Positions 1-7,655 of a stretch of 64,000 bases of DNA are shown piece after piece. A program made the translations under genes and the position numbers. Within the stretch, counting starts at the first letter, position 1. Each line of letters starts with the position of its first letter. The DNA is from Sphingomonas sp. Leaf32 (GTDB lineage Bacteria > Pseudomonadota > Alphaproteobacteria > Sphingomonadales > Sphingomonadaceae): positions 29,963-93,962 of the forward strand of contig NZ_LMLA01000005.1 in NCBI RefSeq assembly GCF_001421765.1, in the 5' to 3' direction. Below the pieces are notes generated by a model. The model saw nothing but the letters and a program-made list of their open reading frames with translations. It searched no databases and was not told the origin of the DNA.

Positions 1-89
1 ATCGCACCGCCGCCACCCCGGCCGGCGGCACCGCGATCAGCGTCATCACCCCGCGCACCATCGGCCTGTCGGTCGGCTACAGCTACTGA
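1..89 (+). CDS. C-terminal end of a probable TonB-dependent receptor (partial)
   Basis: The window opens inside a reading frame that stops at a TGA at 87-89. The 28 visible residues end in the alternating pattern GLSVGYSY with a terminal tyrosine, as expected for the last beta-strand of an outer-membrane barrel, where a C-terminal aromatic residue is the BAM recognition signal. The next gene starts only 5 bp downstream, so the two are probably co-transcribed. The family cannot be proved from so short a piece; a TonB-dependent receptor is the likeliest choice given how common they are in this kind of genome, but another outer-membrane protein would fit. Confidence 0.5.
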   Translation, partial: RTAATPAGGTAISVITPRTIGLSVGYSY

Positions 90-94
90 TCGTC

Positions 95-1255
95 ATGGAT
101 ACCACATTCGATGTCGCGATCGTCGGGCTGGGCGCGGTCGGCAGCGCGACCTTGTTGCAGGCGGCCGCGCGGGGGCTGCGCTGCGTCGGCATCGACCGGT
201 TCGTGCCGCCGCACATTCAGGGATCGTCGCATGGCGAGACGCGCATCACCCGCCGCGCGATCGGCGAGGGGCTGGCCTATGTCCCGCTCGCCATGCGCAG
301 CCATGCGATCTGGCGCGATCTGGAGACGCGTACCGGGCGCACCCTGCTGACCACGCCGGGTTGCCTCGTGCTGGCGGAGGGCGGCGGCGCGGCGACGGAC
401 AGCTTTCTCGGCCGCACGATCGCCGCCGCCGAGCGGTTCGACATCGACCACGAGCAACTCGACGCCGATGCCATCCGCCACCGCTTCCCGCAATTCGCGG
501 TGGGCGACGCCGACCATGGCTATTTCGAACCGGGCGGCGGCTATCTGCATGTCGAGCGCTGTATCGCGACCAACCTGATGCTGGCGCAGGCAGCGGGCGG
601 CCTTTGCCGCTTCGGCGAGACGGTGGCGGCGCTGCACCCCCGTGCGGGCGGGATCGCGATCGAATTCGCCGGGGGCGAACGGATCACGGCCGCGCAGGTG
701 GTGGTCGCGGCGGGCAGTTGGGCGGGTGCGCTGCTGGGCGAACCCTTCGCGTCGCTGCTCACCCCGACGCGACAGGTCATGCACTGGTTCCCGCTCGAAC
801 CGGTGCCGGCGCTGGCGGCGGCATGGGTGGGGGGACCGACCTTCATCTGGTCGCATGGCGACCGGACGCGCGACTTCTATGGTTTCCCGTCGATCGACGG
901 TGGCTGCACGATCAAGACCGCCAACGAACAGCCGCCGATTCCGGTGACGCCCGACACGATGCGCCGCACCGTCGATCCTGACGAGGCGGCGGCGATGTAC
1001 GCCGGGCATGTCGCCGGGCGGCTGCGCGGGGTGCGTCCCGATGCCGCGCGATCCGCGGCATGTCTGTACACGCAGTCGCCCGACGCGCATTTCGCGATCG
1101 GTCGCCACCCGGCAATGGATCGGGTCCTGGTCGCCTCCCCCTGTTCGGGGCATGGCTTCAAACACTCGGCCGCGATCGGCGAAGCGATCGCGCAGCGACT
1201 GGCGGGGGAGACCGGGGCGCTTGCACTCGACGACTTCGCGCTGTCTCGCTTCTGA
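95..1255 (+). CDS. solA: FAD-dependent sarcosine oxidase / N-methyl-L-tryptophan oxidase family protein
   Basis: 386 residues, the usual length of monomeric sarcosine oxidases and SolA. These cytoplasmic flavoenzymes oxidise N-methyl amino acids to the amino acid, formaldehyde and H2O2. A Rossmann motif for FAD (G11-x-G13-x-x-G16) opens the protein. Near the C-terminus the motif CLYTQSPD has Cys323 where this family forms its covalent 8-alpha-S-cysteinyl-FAD bond. The motif SCGHGFKH is here SPCSGHGFKHS, also typical of the family. It starts 5 bp after the stop of the outer-membrane protein at the window edge, suggesting an uptake-plus-oxidation operon. The exact substrate (sarcosine, N-methyltryptophan or another secondary amine) cannot be read from the sequence. 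Confidence 0.85.
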   Translation: MDTTFDVAIVGLGAVGSATLLQAAARGLRCVGIDRFVPPHIQGSSHGETRITRRAIGEGLAYVPLAMRSHAIWRDLETRTGRTLLTTPGCLVLAEGGGAATDSFLGRTIAAAERFDIDHEQLDADAIRHRFPQFAVGDADHGYFEPGGGYLHVERCIATNLMLAQAAGGLCRFGETVAALHPRAGGIAIEFAGGERITAAQVVVAAGSWAGALLGEPFASLLTPTRQVMHWFPLEPVPALAAAWVGGPTFIWSHGDRTRDFYGFPSIDGGCTIKTANEQPPIPVTPDTMRRTVDPDEAAAMYAGHVAGRLRGVRPDAARSAACLYTQSPDAHFAIGRHPAMDRVLVASPCSGHGFKHSAAIGEAIAQRLAGETGALALDDFALSRF

Positions 1256-1486
1256 ACCGGCGGGGGAAAGGCGCGCTGAACCTGCCTTCGCTTGTCCAGC
1301 GGGAAGTTCGGGACGTTCGGATCGAACGTGATGCGGGGAATGCGGCCATGGTGCGTATCGGGTGGCAGGGCGGCACCGGTCCCCGTTTGCGATCGTGGAT
1401 GACAAGCGCCGCCGGATGCCGCAGCCTTTGCCGGGGCGATGGTTCCGGTCGGATGGATCAGGCTGGCAGGAAGCGGGAGGAACGGC

Positions 1487-1759
1487 ATGGACATTCTGGA
1501 CAGGACGCTGGCGAGGCTGGCGGAAGCCCCCGCCCCGCCCGCGCTGGCGGGTATCGATGCGCGGGTGCTCGCGCGCATCGGCACGCGGCCGTTCGCGTAC
1601 GGGCGCGGTGCGGGGTTGGTCGCCGTCGCGCTGGTCGCGCTGACGATCGGGATGGTCGGGGCGGAACTGCCCGTATCCGCGCAGCCGCCGGTGTCGCTGG
1701 CACCGCTGGCGGGCACCTCGCCGCTCGCGCCCTCGACCCTGCTGATCGGGGAGCCGTGA
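1487..1759 (+). CDS. CnrY-like membrane anti-sigma factor
   Basis: 90 residues. A basic, probably cytoplasmic N-terminus (1-42) is followed by one hydrophobic segment at about 43-61 and a short proline-rich periplasmic tail. This is the layout of CnrY/NccY, small anti-sigma factors that hold their ECF sigma factor at the membrane. The start is the ATG at 1487, preceded by GGGAGGAA at 1475-1482; an upstream in-frame ATG at 1439 has no good ribosome binding site. The gene is 2 bp from the CnrX-like sensor, which overlaps the sigma factor, giving the Y-X-H order of the Cupriavidus cnr operon. Sequence similarity of CnrY proteins is low, so the call rests on size, topology and neighbours. Confidence 0.65.
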   Translation: MDILDRTLARLAEAPAPPALAGIDARVLARIGTRPFAYGRGAGLVAVALVALTIGMVGAELPVSAQPPVSLAPLAGTSPLAPSTLLIGEP

Positions 1760-1761
1760 GG

Positions 1762-2190
1762 ATGCGGATCGCGCTGTGCGTGGTGCTGGCGTTCCTGGCC
1801 GCGATCGGCGGGGTGTTCGTCGGCCGCGCGCTGTTGCCGCAGAATGCGCCGGGCGGGGCGGCGCTGCACGATGTGCTGCACCATCAACTATCGCTCGACA
1901 CGGGACAGGAGGCGCAAATCGCGCAACTGGAGGAACGGTTCGCGATGCGCCGCCGCGCGCTGGAGCTGGAGCTGCGCGCCGCCAATGCCCGCCTGGCCGA
2001 GGCGATCGCCGCCGAACATGCCGCCGGCCCGCGCGTCTCCGCCGCCGTCGACCAGAGCCACGCCGCGATGGGCGCGCTGCAAAAGGCGACGCTGGAACAT
2101 CTCTTCGCCATGCGCCGGCTGCTGCGCCCCGATCAGGCGGCCCGGTTCGACGCGGCGGTGGTCAAGGCGCTGACCGACGGTCGGGGGTGA
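1762..2190 (+). CDS. CnrX-like periplasmic metal sensor
   Basis: 142 residues: an N-terminal membrane anchor (about 3-22) and a helical periplasmic domain of the CnrX/Spy type. In Cupriavidus CnrX, Ni/Co are bound by His42, His46, Glu63, His119 and Met123. Here His36, His40, Glu57, His113 and Met117 reproduce every spacing exactly (a constant offset of 6), so the metal site appears intact. Metal binding in CnrX relieves CnrY inhibition of the sigma factor. The gene lies between the CnrY-like and sigma genes, starting 2 bp after the first and overlapping the second by 4 bp (GTGA). Whether this protein senses Ni/Co or, given the downstream copA-copB, copper is unknown. Confidence 0.85.
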   Translation: MRIALCVVLAFLAAIGGVFVGRALLPQNAPGGAALHDVLHHQLSLDTGQEAQIAQLEERFAMRRRALELELRAANARLAEAIAAEHAAGPRVSAAVDQSHAAMGALQKATLEHLFAMRRLLRPDQAARFDAAVVKALTDGRG

Positions 2191-2780
2191 GCGTCGACTG
2201 GTCCACCCTGTCCGACGGCGATCTGGCGGCGCTGAGCATCGCGGGCCGGCAACCGGCCTTTGCCGAGATTCTGCGCCGCTATCGCACGCCGGTGTTCCGC
2301 GTGGCGCGGGCGTGGAGCGGCGAGGCGGACGAGGCGCTGGACATCGTGCAGGAAACGTTCGTCGCGGCGCACCGCGCGCTGGGGCGCTATGACGGCAGCC
2401 GTCCGATGCAGGCATGGCTGTCGACCATCGCGCTCAACAAATGCCGCGACTGGGCACGGCGACGGGCGGTGCGCCGCTTCCTGTCGTTCGGGCTGGACAA
2501 CGCCGCCCAGGCCGAGGCGATCCCCGACCCGGCCGCCGCGATCGACGACGGGGTGGCCGACCGGCAGGAACTGGCGCGGGTGACGCGGCTGATCGCGACG
2601 CTGCCCGATACGCTCAAGACGCCGCTGATCCTGCACGGCATCGAGGGGCTGGGCCAAAGCGAGGTCGCCCGGATGCTGGGCATCACGCCCAAGGCGGTCG
2701 AGACCCGCATCCATCGCGCCCGCCGACAATTGGCGGAAAAACTGCGCGAGGCCCAAGGGGGCGGCGGTTCGCCCGCGTAG
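2187..2780 (+). CDS. ECF RNA polymerase sigma factor (CnrH-like)
   Basis: 197 residues. Region 2 covers about 20-90, with a DIVQETFVAAHRAL core and the RPMQAWLSTIALNKCRDW segment that resembles region 2.4. Region 4 covers about 130-190, with a helix-turn-helix around QSEVARMLGITPKAVETRIH. There is no region 3, as expected for ECF sigmas. The GTG start at 2187 overlaps the stop of the sensor gene, so translation is coupled. Context makes it the output of the CnrYX-like sensor pair. Probable targets are its own operon and perhaps the copA-copB genes that follow after a 329-bp gap holding repeats. No promoter motif could be fixed by eye. Confidence 0.88.
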   Translation: MSVDWSTLSDGDLAALSIAGRQPAFAEILRRYRTPVFRVARAWSGEADEALDIVQETFVAAHRALGRYDGSRPMQAWLSTIALNKCRDWARRRAVRRFLSFGLDNAAQAEAIPDPAAAIDDGVADRQELARVTRLIATLPDTLKTPLILHGIEGLGQSEVARMLGITPKAVETRIHRARRQLAEKLREAQGGGGSPA

Positions 2781-2806
2781 AGCAGGGCAAGATGGCATCT
2801 AGGTCG

Positions 2807-2991
2807 GATCGACATTCACATACCATTTCGTCACCCCGGACTTGTTCCGGGGTCCACTTCGCCGCAATCGCGGTCGCTAGAGGGTCACGGCGCACCGATC
2901 GCCGCGCCGTGGACCCCGGAACAGGTCCGGGGTGACGGAGAGGCTGGAGGCGGCGATCAGGAACGACACCAGAAGCAGCTGAATGTCGATC
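2807..2991. repeat. Dispersed inverted-repeat element (family 1), full copy
   Basis: 185 bp bounded by perfect 12-bp terminal inverted repeats (GATCGACATTCA and its complement). Inside are two REP-like hairpins in opposite orientation, each with CCCCGGA/TCCGGGG arms next to GTCAC and GTGGAC sequences. It occupies most of the gap between the sigma factor and copA. The same element recurs at 11911, 21187, 43203, 47841 and 50934, with remnants at 6095, 19377 and 34108. It may also act as a terminator for the upstream operon. Confidence 0.85.
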
Positions 2992-3002
2992 GGCCCTGAC
3001 AG

Positions 3003-3062
3003 AACCGTTGGTGTCGAGCAGGGATCGAGCTTGTCGAAGCAGCACCTCGGTACGAACGGTTC
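3003..3062. repeat. Short degenerate copy of the GAACCGTTCGTGCTGAG repeat (family 2)
   Basis: A 60-bp segment bounded by GAACCGTTGGTG and TACGAACGGTTC, with the inner word GAGCTTGTCGAAG. This matches the ends and one inner block of the longer family 2 elements at 23188 and 43060, so it looks like an internally deleted copy. It directly precedes copA. Confidence 0.6.
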
Positions 3063-3109
3063 GACCTTATGTCCATCAAACGCCAACCATGCCCATGTCA
3101 GGAGTGTCC

Positions 3110-4945
3110 ATGTCGCCTGTTCTCGATCGCCGCCGGTTGTTGCGCGGTGCCACGCTCGGCGGCGGGGGGCTGGCGCTGGCATCGGCGTGGCCGGCTTGGG
3201 CGCAGAGCGGATCGGCGGGGATCGCCGCGCCGTTGCCGGTCGTGTCGGGCGACGCCATCACGCTGACGATCGGCCATCACATGCGCCGCGTCGACGGGCG
3301 CATGGCCCATGCGATCGGCATCAACGGCACCTCCCCCGCCCCGCTGGTCCGCCTGCGCGAAGGGCAGCGGGCGCGGATCACCGTCGTCAACACGCTGGAC
3401 GAGCCGACGTCGATCCACTGGCACGGGCTGTTGCTGCCGTTCCAGATGGACGGGGTGCCGGGGGTATCCTTTCCGGGGATCGCGCCGCGCGCCAGTTTCA
3501 CCTACGACTTTCCGGTGATCCAGAGCGGGACCTATTGGTATCACAGCCATTCGGGGTTGCAGGAGCAGGAGGGGCTGTACGGTCCGATCGTGATCGACCC
3601 GAAGGTCGGCGATCCGGTCGGATACGACCGCGAGCATGTGATCGTGCTGTCCGACCACAGCTTTCGCCATCCGCACATCATCTTCGACCGGTTGAAGAAG
3701 GAGCCGGGCTATTTCAATCGCCAGCGCCAGACGCTGGCCGGGCTGCTCGCCGGGCGCGACCAGTCGGCGAAGGACCGCGCGATGTGGGGCGCGATGCGGA
3801 TGGACCCGGCCGATGTCGCCGACGTGACCGGGTCGACCTACATCTATCTGGTCAATGGCCATGGCCCGCAGGATAATTGGACCGCGCTGTTCACACCGGG
3901 CGAGCGGGTGCGGCTGCGCTTCGTCAACGCATCGGCCATGACGACCTTCAACGTGCGGATACCGGGGCTGGCGATGGCGATCGTCGCCGCCGACGGGCTG
4001 AACGTGCGGCCGGTCGAGATCGACGAGTTCCAGTTCGGCCCGGCCGAGACCTATGACGCGATCGTCGTGCCCGACGACCTGCGCGCCTATACCATCGTCG
4101 GCGAGAGCATCGACCGGTCGGGCATGGCGCGCGCGACGCTGGCCCCGCGTGCCGGCATGGCCGCCGCCGTGCCGCCCCTGCGCCCGCGTCCGCTCGCCAC
4201 GATGAAGGATATGGGGATGGACCATGGCGGGATGGCCGGCATGGATCACGCCGCGATGGGCCATGCGCCCGCCACCGCAGCTCCGGCCGGGACGGCGATG
4301 GGCGACATGGCGGGCATGGACCATTCGGCGATGAACCATGGCGCGACGCCTCCCCCCGCCGGCGCCGCCAGGCCCGACATGCCGATGGGCGACATGGACA
4401 TGCGCGACTTCACCAATGCGCCGGAGGTGCGCAAGGGACCGGGGGTGCAGACCATCTCCCCCATGCCGGTCGATCGCACCGGTGAACCGGGACAGGGCCT
4501 TGAGCGTGTTGGTCACCGCGTGCTGACCTATCGCGACCTGGTGGCACTGGAGCGCAACCCCGATACCCGCGCGCCCGAACGCGAGATCCGGCTGCACCTG
4601 ACCGGTAACATGGAACGCTATATGTGGGGCTTCGATGGCGAGAAGCTGTCGGAGAACCCCGATCCGATCGCGCTGCTGCATGGCGAACGGGTGCGCGTCA
4701 CGCTCATCAACGACACGATGATGGGCCATCCGATCCATATCCACGGCCATTTCTTCGAGCTGGTCACCGGCAAGGGCGACCATGCCCCGCGCAAGCATAC
4801 CGTGCTGGTTCAGCCCGGCGGCACGGTCAGCTGGGACGTGACCGGGGAGGAAGGCGACTGGGCGTTCCACTGCCACATGCTCTACCACATGCACGCGGGG
4901 ATGATGCGCATCGTGCAGGTCCGTCGCACGGAGGCGGCGGCATGA
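3110..4945 (+). CDS. copA: CopA-type periplasmic multicopper oxidase, copper resistance
   Basis: 611 residues from the ATG at 3110, which has AGGAG 5 bp upstream. The N-terminus is a twin-arginine signal (DRRRLLRGATLGG) ending near AWAQ, so the folded enzyme is exported by Tat. Copper ligands are visible in the usual four blocks: HWHG at 103-106, YWYHSH near 145, HPIHIHGHFF near 543 and HCHMLYHMH at 587-595 with the type 1 Cys588. A methionine/histidine-rich stretch (about 365-430, repeated MDH/GM words) matches the copper-binding linker of CopA. CopA is thought to oxidise Cu(I) and sequester copper in the periplasm. It overlaps copB by 4 bp. The frame extends upstream only through a TTG without a ribosome binding site. 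Confidence 0.95.
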   Translation: MSPVLDRRRLLRGATLGGGGLALASAWPAWAQSGSAGIAAPLPVVSGDAITLTIGHHMRRVDGRMAHAIGINGTSPAPLVRLREGQRARITVVNTLDEPTSIHWHGLLLPFQMDGVPGVSFPGIAPRASFTYDFPVIQSGTYWYHSHSGLQEQEGLYGPIVIDPKVGDPVGYDREHVIVLSDHSFRHPHIIFDRLKKEPGYFNRQRQTLAGLLAGRDQSAKDRAMWGAMRMDPADVADVTGSTYIYLVNGHGPQDNWTALFTPGERVRLRFVNASAMTTFNVRIPGLAMAIVAADGLNVRPVEIDEFQFGPAETYDAIVVPDDLRAYTIVGESIDRSGMARATLAPRAGMAAAVPPLRPRPLATMKDMGMDHGGMAGMDHAAMGHAPATAAPAGTAMGDMAGMDHSAMNHGATPPPAGAARPDMPMGDMDMRDFTNAPEVRKGPGVQTISPMPVDRTGEPGQGLERVGHRVLTYRDLVALERNPDTRAPEREIRLHLTGNMERYMWGFDGEKLSENPDPIALLHGERVRVTLINDTMMGHPIHIHGHFFELVTGKGDHAPRKHTVLVQPGGTVSWDVTGEEGDWAFHCHMLYHMHAGMMRIVQVRRTEAAA

Positions 4946-6090
4946 TCCGCGCCCTGCTCGCCAGCGTCGCCGCGCTGTCGTCCACCCCGGCGGTCGCGCA
5001 GACGATGGATCACATGCACATGCCCGGCATGACCATGCCCGCCCGCCCGGCCGCCAAACCGGTGCGCAAGCCCGCCGCGAAACCGAAGCCTGCGGCCCGC
5101 GTCCCGGCGAAGCGCACGCCTAAACCATCTCCCAAGCCGGCAACGACCCCCGATCCCCATGCGGGCCATGATATGTCGTCCATGCCGGGCATGGCGATGC
5201 CCGAGTCCGAGCCGGCCGTCGCCGACCCCCATGCCGGACACGACATGTCCGCGATGCAGCCCGACGCCGCACCGGACCCGCACGCCGGCCACGATATGTC
5301 GGCCATGCCCGGCATGGGTGGCGCACCCGTCGGGACCGACCTGCCGCCGGGCGACAAGCCCGCCCCTGCTCCGGCGCGCGACCATCTGGCCGACCGTTTC
5401 TGGGGTGCCGACGCGATGGCCGCCGCCCGCGCGAACCATCTGCGGCGCGAACATGGGGGCATGACGTTCCACCAATTGCTGTTCGACCTCGCCGAAGTGC
5501 AGCTGCGGGACGGCCGCGACGGCTATCGCTGGGAGGGGCAGGCATGGGTCGGCGGCGATCGCCACCGGCTTTGGCTGAAGTCGGAGGGCGAAGGCGATGT
5601 CGGCCGCGCGGTCGGCCAGGCGGAGGTGCAGGCGCTCTACTCCCGCGCGCTCGACCCCTATTGGAACCTGCAGGCCGGCATCCGCCACGACATCCGCCCC
5701 GATCCGTCGCAAACCTATGCGACGCTCGGGATCGAGGGGCTGGCACCCTATTGGTTCGAGGTCGGGGCCGCGCTGTTCCTCTCGACCAAGGGTGATCTGC
5801 TCGGACGGATCGAGGGCTATTACGACCAGCGCATCACCAACTATGTCGTGCTGCAACCGCGGGTCGAGGCGAACCTGTCGGCGCAGGACGTGCCTGCGAC
5901 CGGCACCGGCGCGGGGCTGCGCGACATGGAGGCGGGATTGCGGCTGCGCTACGAAGGACGCCGCGAATTCGCGCCCTATATCGGCGTGGCATGGGAACGG
6001 CAATATGGCGACACCGCCCGCTTCAGCCGGGCGCGGGGTGGCGACACCGGGGGCGTGAGTTTCGTCGCCGGCGTGCGGGCGTGGTTCTAG
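4942..6090 (+). CDS. copB: CopB copper-resistance outer-membrane protein
   Basis: 382 residues. A signal peptide (about 1-20, ending AVAQ) is followed by a low-complexity region (20-130) rich in Met, His, Pro and Lys, including three copies of DPHAGHDMS, which are likely copper-binding. From about 145 a C-terminal domain of alternating aromatic strands ends in WF, as expected for the CopB beta-barrel. The ATG overlaps the copA stop (ATGA), so the two are translated together. The CopAB pair acts in the periplasm and outer membrane. Expression may depend on the ECF sigma factor upstream; no CopRS pair is adjacent. Confidence 0.93.
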   Translation: MIRALLASVAALSSTPAVAQTMDHMHMPGMTMPARPAAKPVRKPAAKPKPAARVPAKRTPKPSPKPATTPDPHAGHDMSSMPGMAMPESEPAVADPHAGHDMSAMQPDAAPDPHAGHDMSAMPGMGGAPVGTDLPPGDKPAPAPARDHLADRFWGADAMAAARANHLRREHGGMTFHQLLFDLAEVQLRDGRDGYRWEGQAWVGGDRHRLWLKSEGEGDVGRAVGQAEVQALYSRALDPYWNLQAGIRHDIRPDPSQTYATLGIEGLAPYWFEVGAALFLSTKGDLLGRIEGYYDQRITNYVVLQPRVEANLSAQDVPATGTGAGLRDMEAGLRLRYEGRREFAPYIGVAWERQYGDTARFSRARGGDTGGVSFVAGVRAWF

Positions 6091-6094
6091 GACG

Positions 6095-6150
6095 GATCAA
6101 CATTCACATTCTATTTCGTCCTATTTCGTCACCCCGGACTCGATCCGGGG
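6095..6150. terminator. Half copy of family 1 repeat, possible copB terminator
   Basis: GATCAACATTCA at 6095-6106 is a one-mismatch copy of the family 1 end. CTATTTCGTC then occurs twice in tandem, followed by a hairpin CCCCGGA-ctcga-TCCGGGG (6132-6150) and a short T-rich tract. It lies just after copB and faces the minus-strand entericidin gene, so it may end transcription from both sides. The other half of the element is missing. Confidence 0.55.
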
Positions 6151-6283
6151 TCTTGCTTCTTCTCCTCCGCCCCAACAGCGGAACTCCGGATCAGGCTTCG
6201 GGCGGCGCAAGACAAAACGGCGCAGTGGTTTCCCCGCCGCGCCGTCCCGTCATCGAACCGACCGCAACGAGCGGTCCGCCAGC

Positions 6284-6424
6284 TTACTTCTTTTCCTGGC
6301 CCGACGCGCCGGACACGGCCGATCCGGCCGACTTCAGGTCCTTGCCCGCGCCGTTGACGGTGTTGCAGGCACCCAGCGATACCGAGGCGGCCAGCACGAG
6401 GCCGAGGGCGATCTTCTTCGTCAT
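6284..6424 (-). CDS. Entericidin A/B family lipoprotein
   Basis: 46 residues starting MTKKIALGLVLAASVSLGAC: a lipoprotein signal peptide with lipobox SLGAC, then the short small-residue tail (NTVNGAGKDLKSAGSAV) typical of entericidins EcnA/EcnB. These tiny lipoproteins are stress-induced; in Enterobacteria EcnB is bacteriolytic and EcnA is its antidote. The ATG at 6424 has GGGAGAAA upstream. It is the last gene of a minus-strand run of probable stress genes reaching to 9893, separated from the membrane protein gene by 60 bp. Confidence 0.88.
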   Translation of the reverse strand: MTKKIALGLVLAASVSLGACNTVNGAGKDLKSAGSAVSGASGQEKK

Positions 6425-6484
6425 GTCGTTTCTCCCATGCAAAAAGGATGCGGCGGACCCGATACGCCGGCCCGCCGCGCACAC

Positions 6485-7396
6485 TCAGCGCAGCCGGCGG
6501 CGGGTTGCCGCGGTTGCACCGAACCCTGCCGCCGCCGCACCGACCAGCAGCGCGAGGACGAGGACGAACGAGGTCCCGGCAGCGGCCCCAGCGGCCGTGT
6601 CGGTCGCCGACTTCGCGGTGGCGACGGCGTCGTTCCTGGTCTGGACGAACTGCTGCTTGGCGCGCGTCACCTGGGCCTGCGCCTCTGCACGGCTGATCTT
6701 GCGCTGCGCGGCGACCACGTCGACGATGCGGCTTTCGGCCTGCTGGCCCTCGGCACCGCCACGGGCGAGCGCGGGCAGCTGCTTCGCGATCTCCGCCTGC
6801 GCCTGTTCCGGGGTCATCTGCGCCGGATCGTTGGGCGCGTCCGACAGATACGCGGCGGCTTCGCTGCGCACGTCGCGCGCGGCGTCCTGCACGTCGCCCG
6901 CATCGACACCGGCGGCCGAGGCGGCGGCAGGCGCGACCGAAGCGGCTGCACCGACCGCGCTGCCGGCCGTGCCGGCGACCGCGCCGACCGTGCGGAACGC
7001 ACCGCCGATGATACCGCCGACCGCCGAAGTCAGCAGGTACAATGTCAGGATCAGCGTGACGCCCCACACGACCAGACCGTGGACCAGCGCGTCGAAGCGT
7101 TCGTGCACGCCGGCAACCCGCGCGGCGGCATAGCCACCCGCGCCCAGCGCGACGATGGTGGTGACGAGCCAGTAGATGCCCGCGCCGATGCCGAATCCGG
7201 CCGCACCGGGCGTGGTCCCTTCGACCGGATCGACCATCGTCAGGCCGATCCCTGCGCCGAGGATGCCGAGCACCAGCTGCACCGCGACCGCGATGACGAC
7301 GCCGGCAAACACCGACCCCCAGGACAGCCGCGTCGCGGTCTTGCCCACGCGCGTCTCGTCGATCGGCGCGAAGCCGTTTGAACCGTTGGTAACCAT
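6485..7396 (-). CDS. Conserved multi-helix membrane protein (PhnA-like label in related genomes)
   Basis: 303 residues from the ATG at 7396, which has AGGAGA upstream. After a short soluble head, hydrophobic segments lie at about 24-46, 72-95, 112-135 and the extreme C-terminus (about 275-298). An Ala/Gln-rich helical region of roughly 110 residues sits between the last two. The head carries TRLSWGSVFAGVVIA, a pattern I associate with alphaproteobacterial proteins sometimes called PhnA-like, with no proven function. No catalytic motif is visible. It lies in the stress-gene run, 70 bp after the small acidic protein gene, which suggests an envelope-stress role by context only. Confidence 0.65.
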   Translation of the reverse strand: MVTNGSNGFAPIDETRVGKTATRLSWGSVFAGVVIAVAVQLVLGILGAGIGLTMVDPVEGTTPGAAGFGIGAGIYWLVTTIVALGAGGYAAARVAGVHERFDALVHGLVVWGVTLILTLYLLTSAVGGIIGGAFRTVGAVAGTAGSAVGAAASVAPAAASAAGVDAGDVQDAARDVRSEAAAYLSDAPNDPAQMTPEQAQAEIAKQLPALARGGAEGQQAESRIVDVVAAQRKISRAEAQAQVTRAKQQFVQTRNDAVATAKSATDTAAGAAAGTSFVLVLALLVGAAAAGFGATAATRRRLR

Positions 7397-7466
7397 GGTG
7401 TCTCCTGTTGAAATAAAAGGTTGGGGGCGCCGGGAGTTTGTTGTCGCAGGCGGTGCGAACAGACCC

Positions 7467-7655
7467 TCAGCGCGCGCCCTGCCCATCCTCTGCTGCGTCC
7501 GGCTTCGTGGTGTCCGGCGCTTGTTTCCGTTCGGCCCCGTCGCGGCAGGCATCGTCGTCGCCGATCAGCGTACCGATCGCCTCCAGCACCGATGCCTTCG
7601 CCTTCGCGGTGGCCTTGGCTTGTTCCTCGGCGGAACGGTCCTTGTCCCGTGTCAT
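7467..7655 (-). CDS. Small charged hypothetical protein
   Basis: 62 residues, very hydrophilic. An N-terminal Lys/Ala/Glu-rich helix (about 5-32) is followed by an Asp/Lys-rich disordered tail. The ATG at 7655 has AGGAGG upstream and overlaps the stop of the PAS-LuxR gene (ATGA), strong support for a real, translationally coupled gene. I considered a NepR-type anti-sigma factor because of size and context, but the NepR core motif is absent. No family recognised; a protein-protein role with the PAS regulator is a guess. Confidence 0.6.
   Translation of the reverse strand: MTRDKDRSAEEQAKATAKAKASVLEAIGTLIGDDDACRDGAERKQAPDTTKPDAAEDGQGAR

Noticed and set aside
83..1405. Long antisense open frame (440 codons) opposite the solA-like gene
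   Set aside because: Shadow frame of a GC-rich gene: its composition is Arg/Ala-rich, no motif is visible, and the plus-strand gene has clear FAD and catalytic motifs.
3098..4894. 598-codon antisense frame opposite copA
   Set aside because: His/Arg/Gly-rich low-complexity product without a start signal; copA is unmistakable on the other strand.
7467..7655. NepR-like anti-sigma factor
   Set aside because: Size and stress context fit, but the conserved NepR helix motif is missing and no phyR/ecfG lies nearby.
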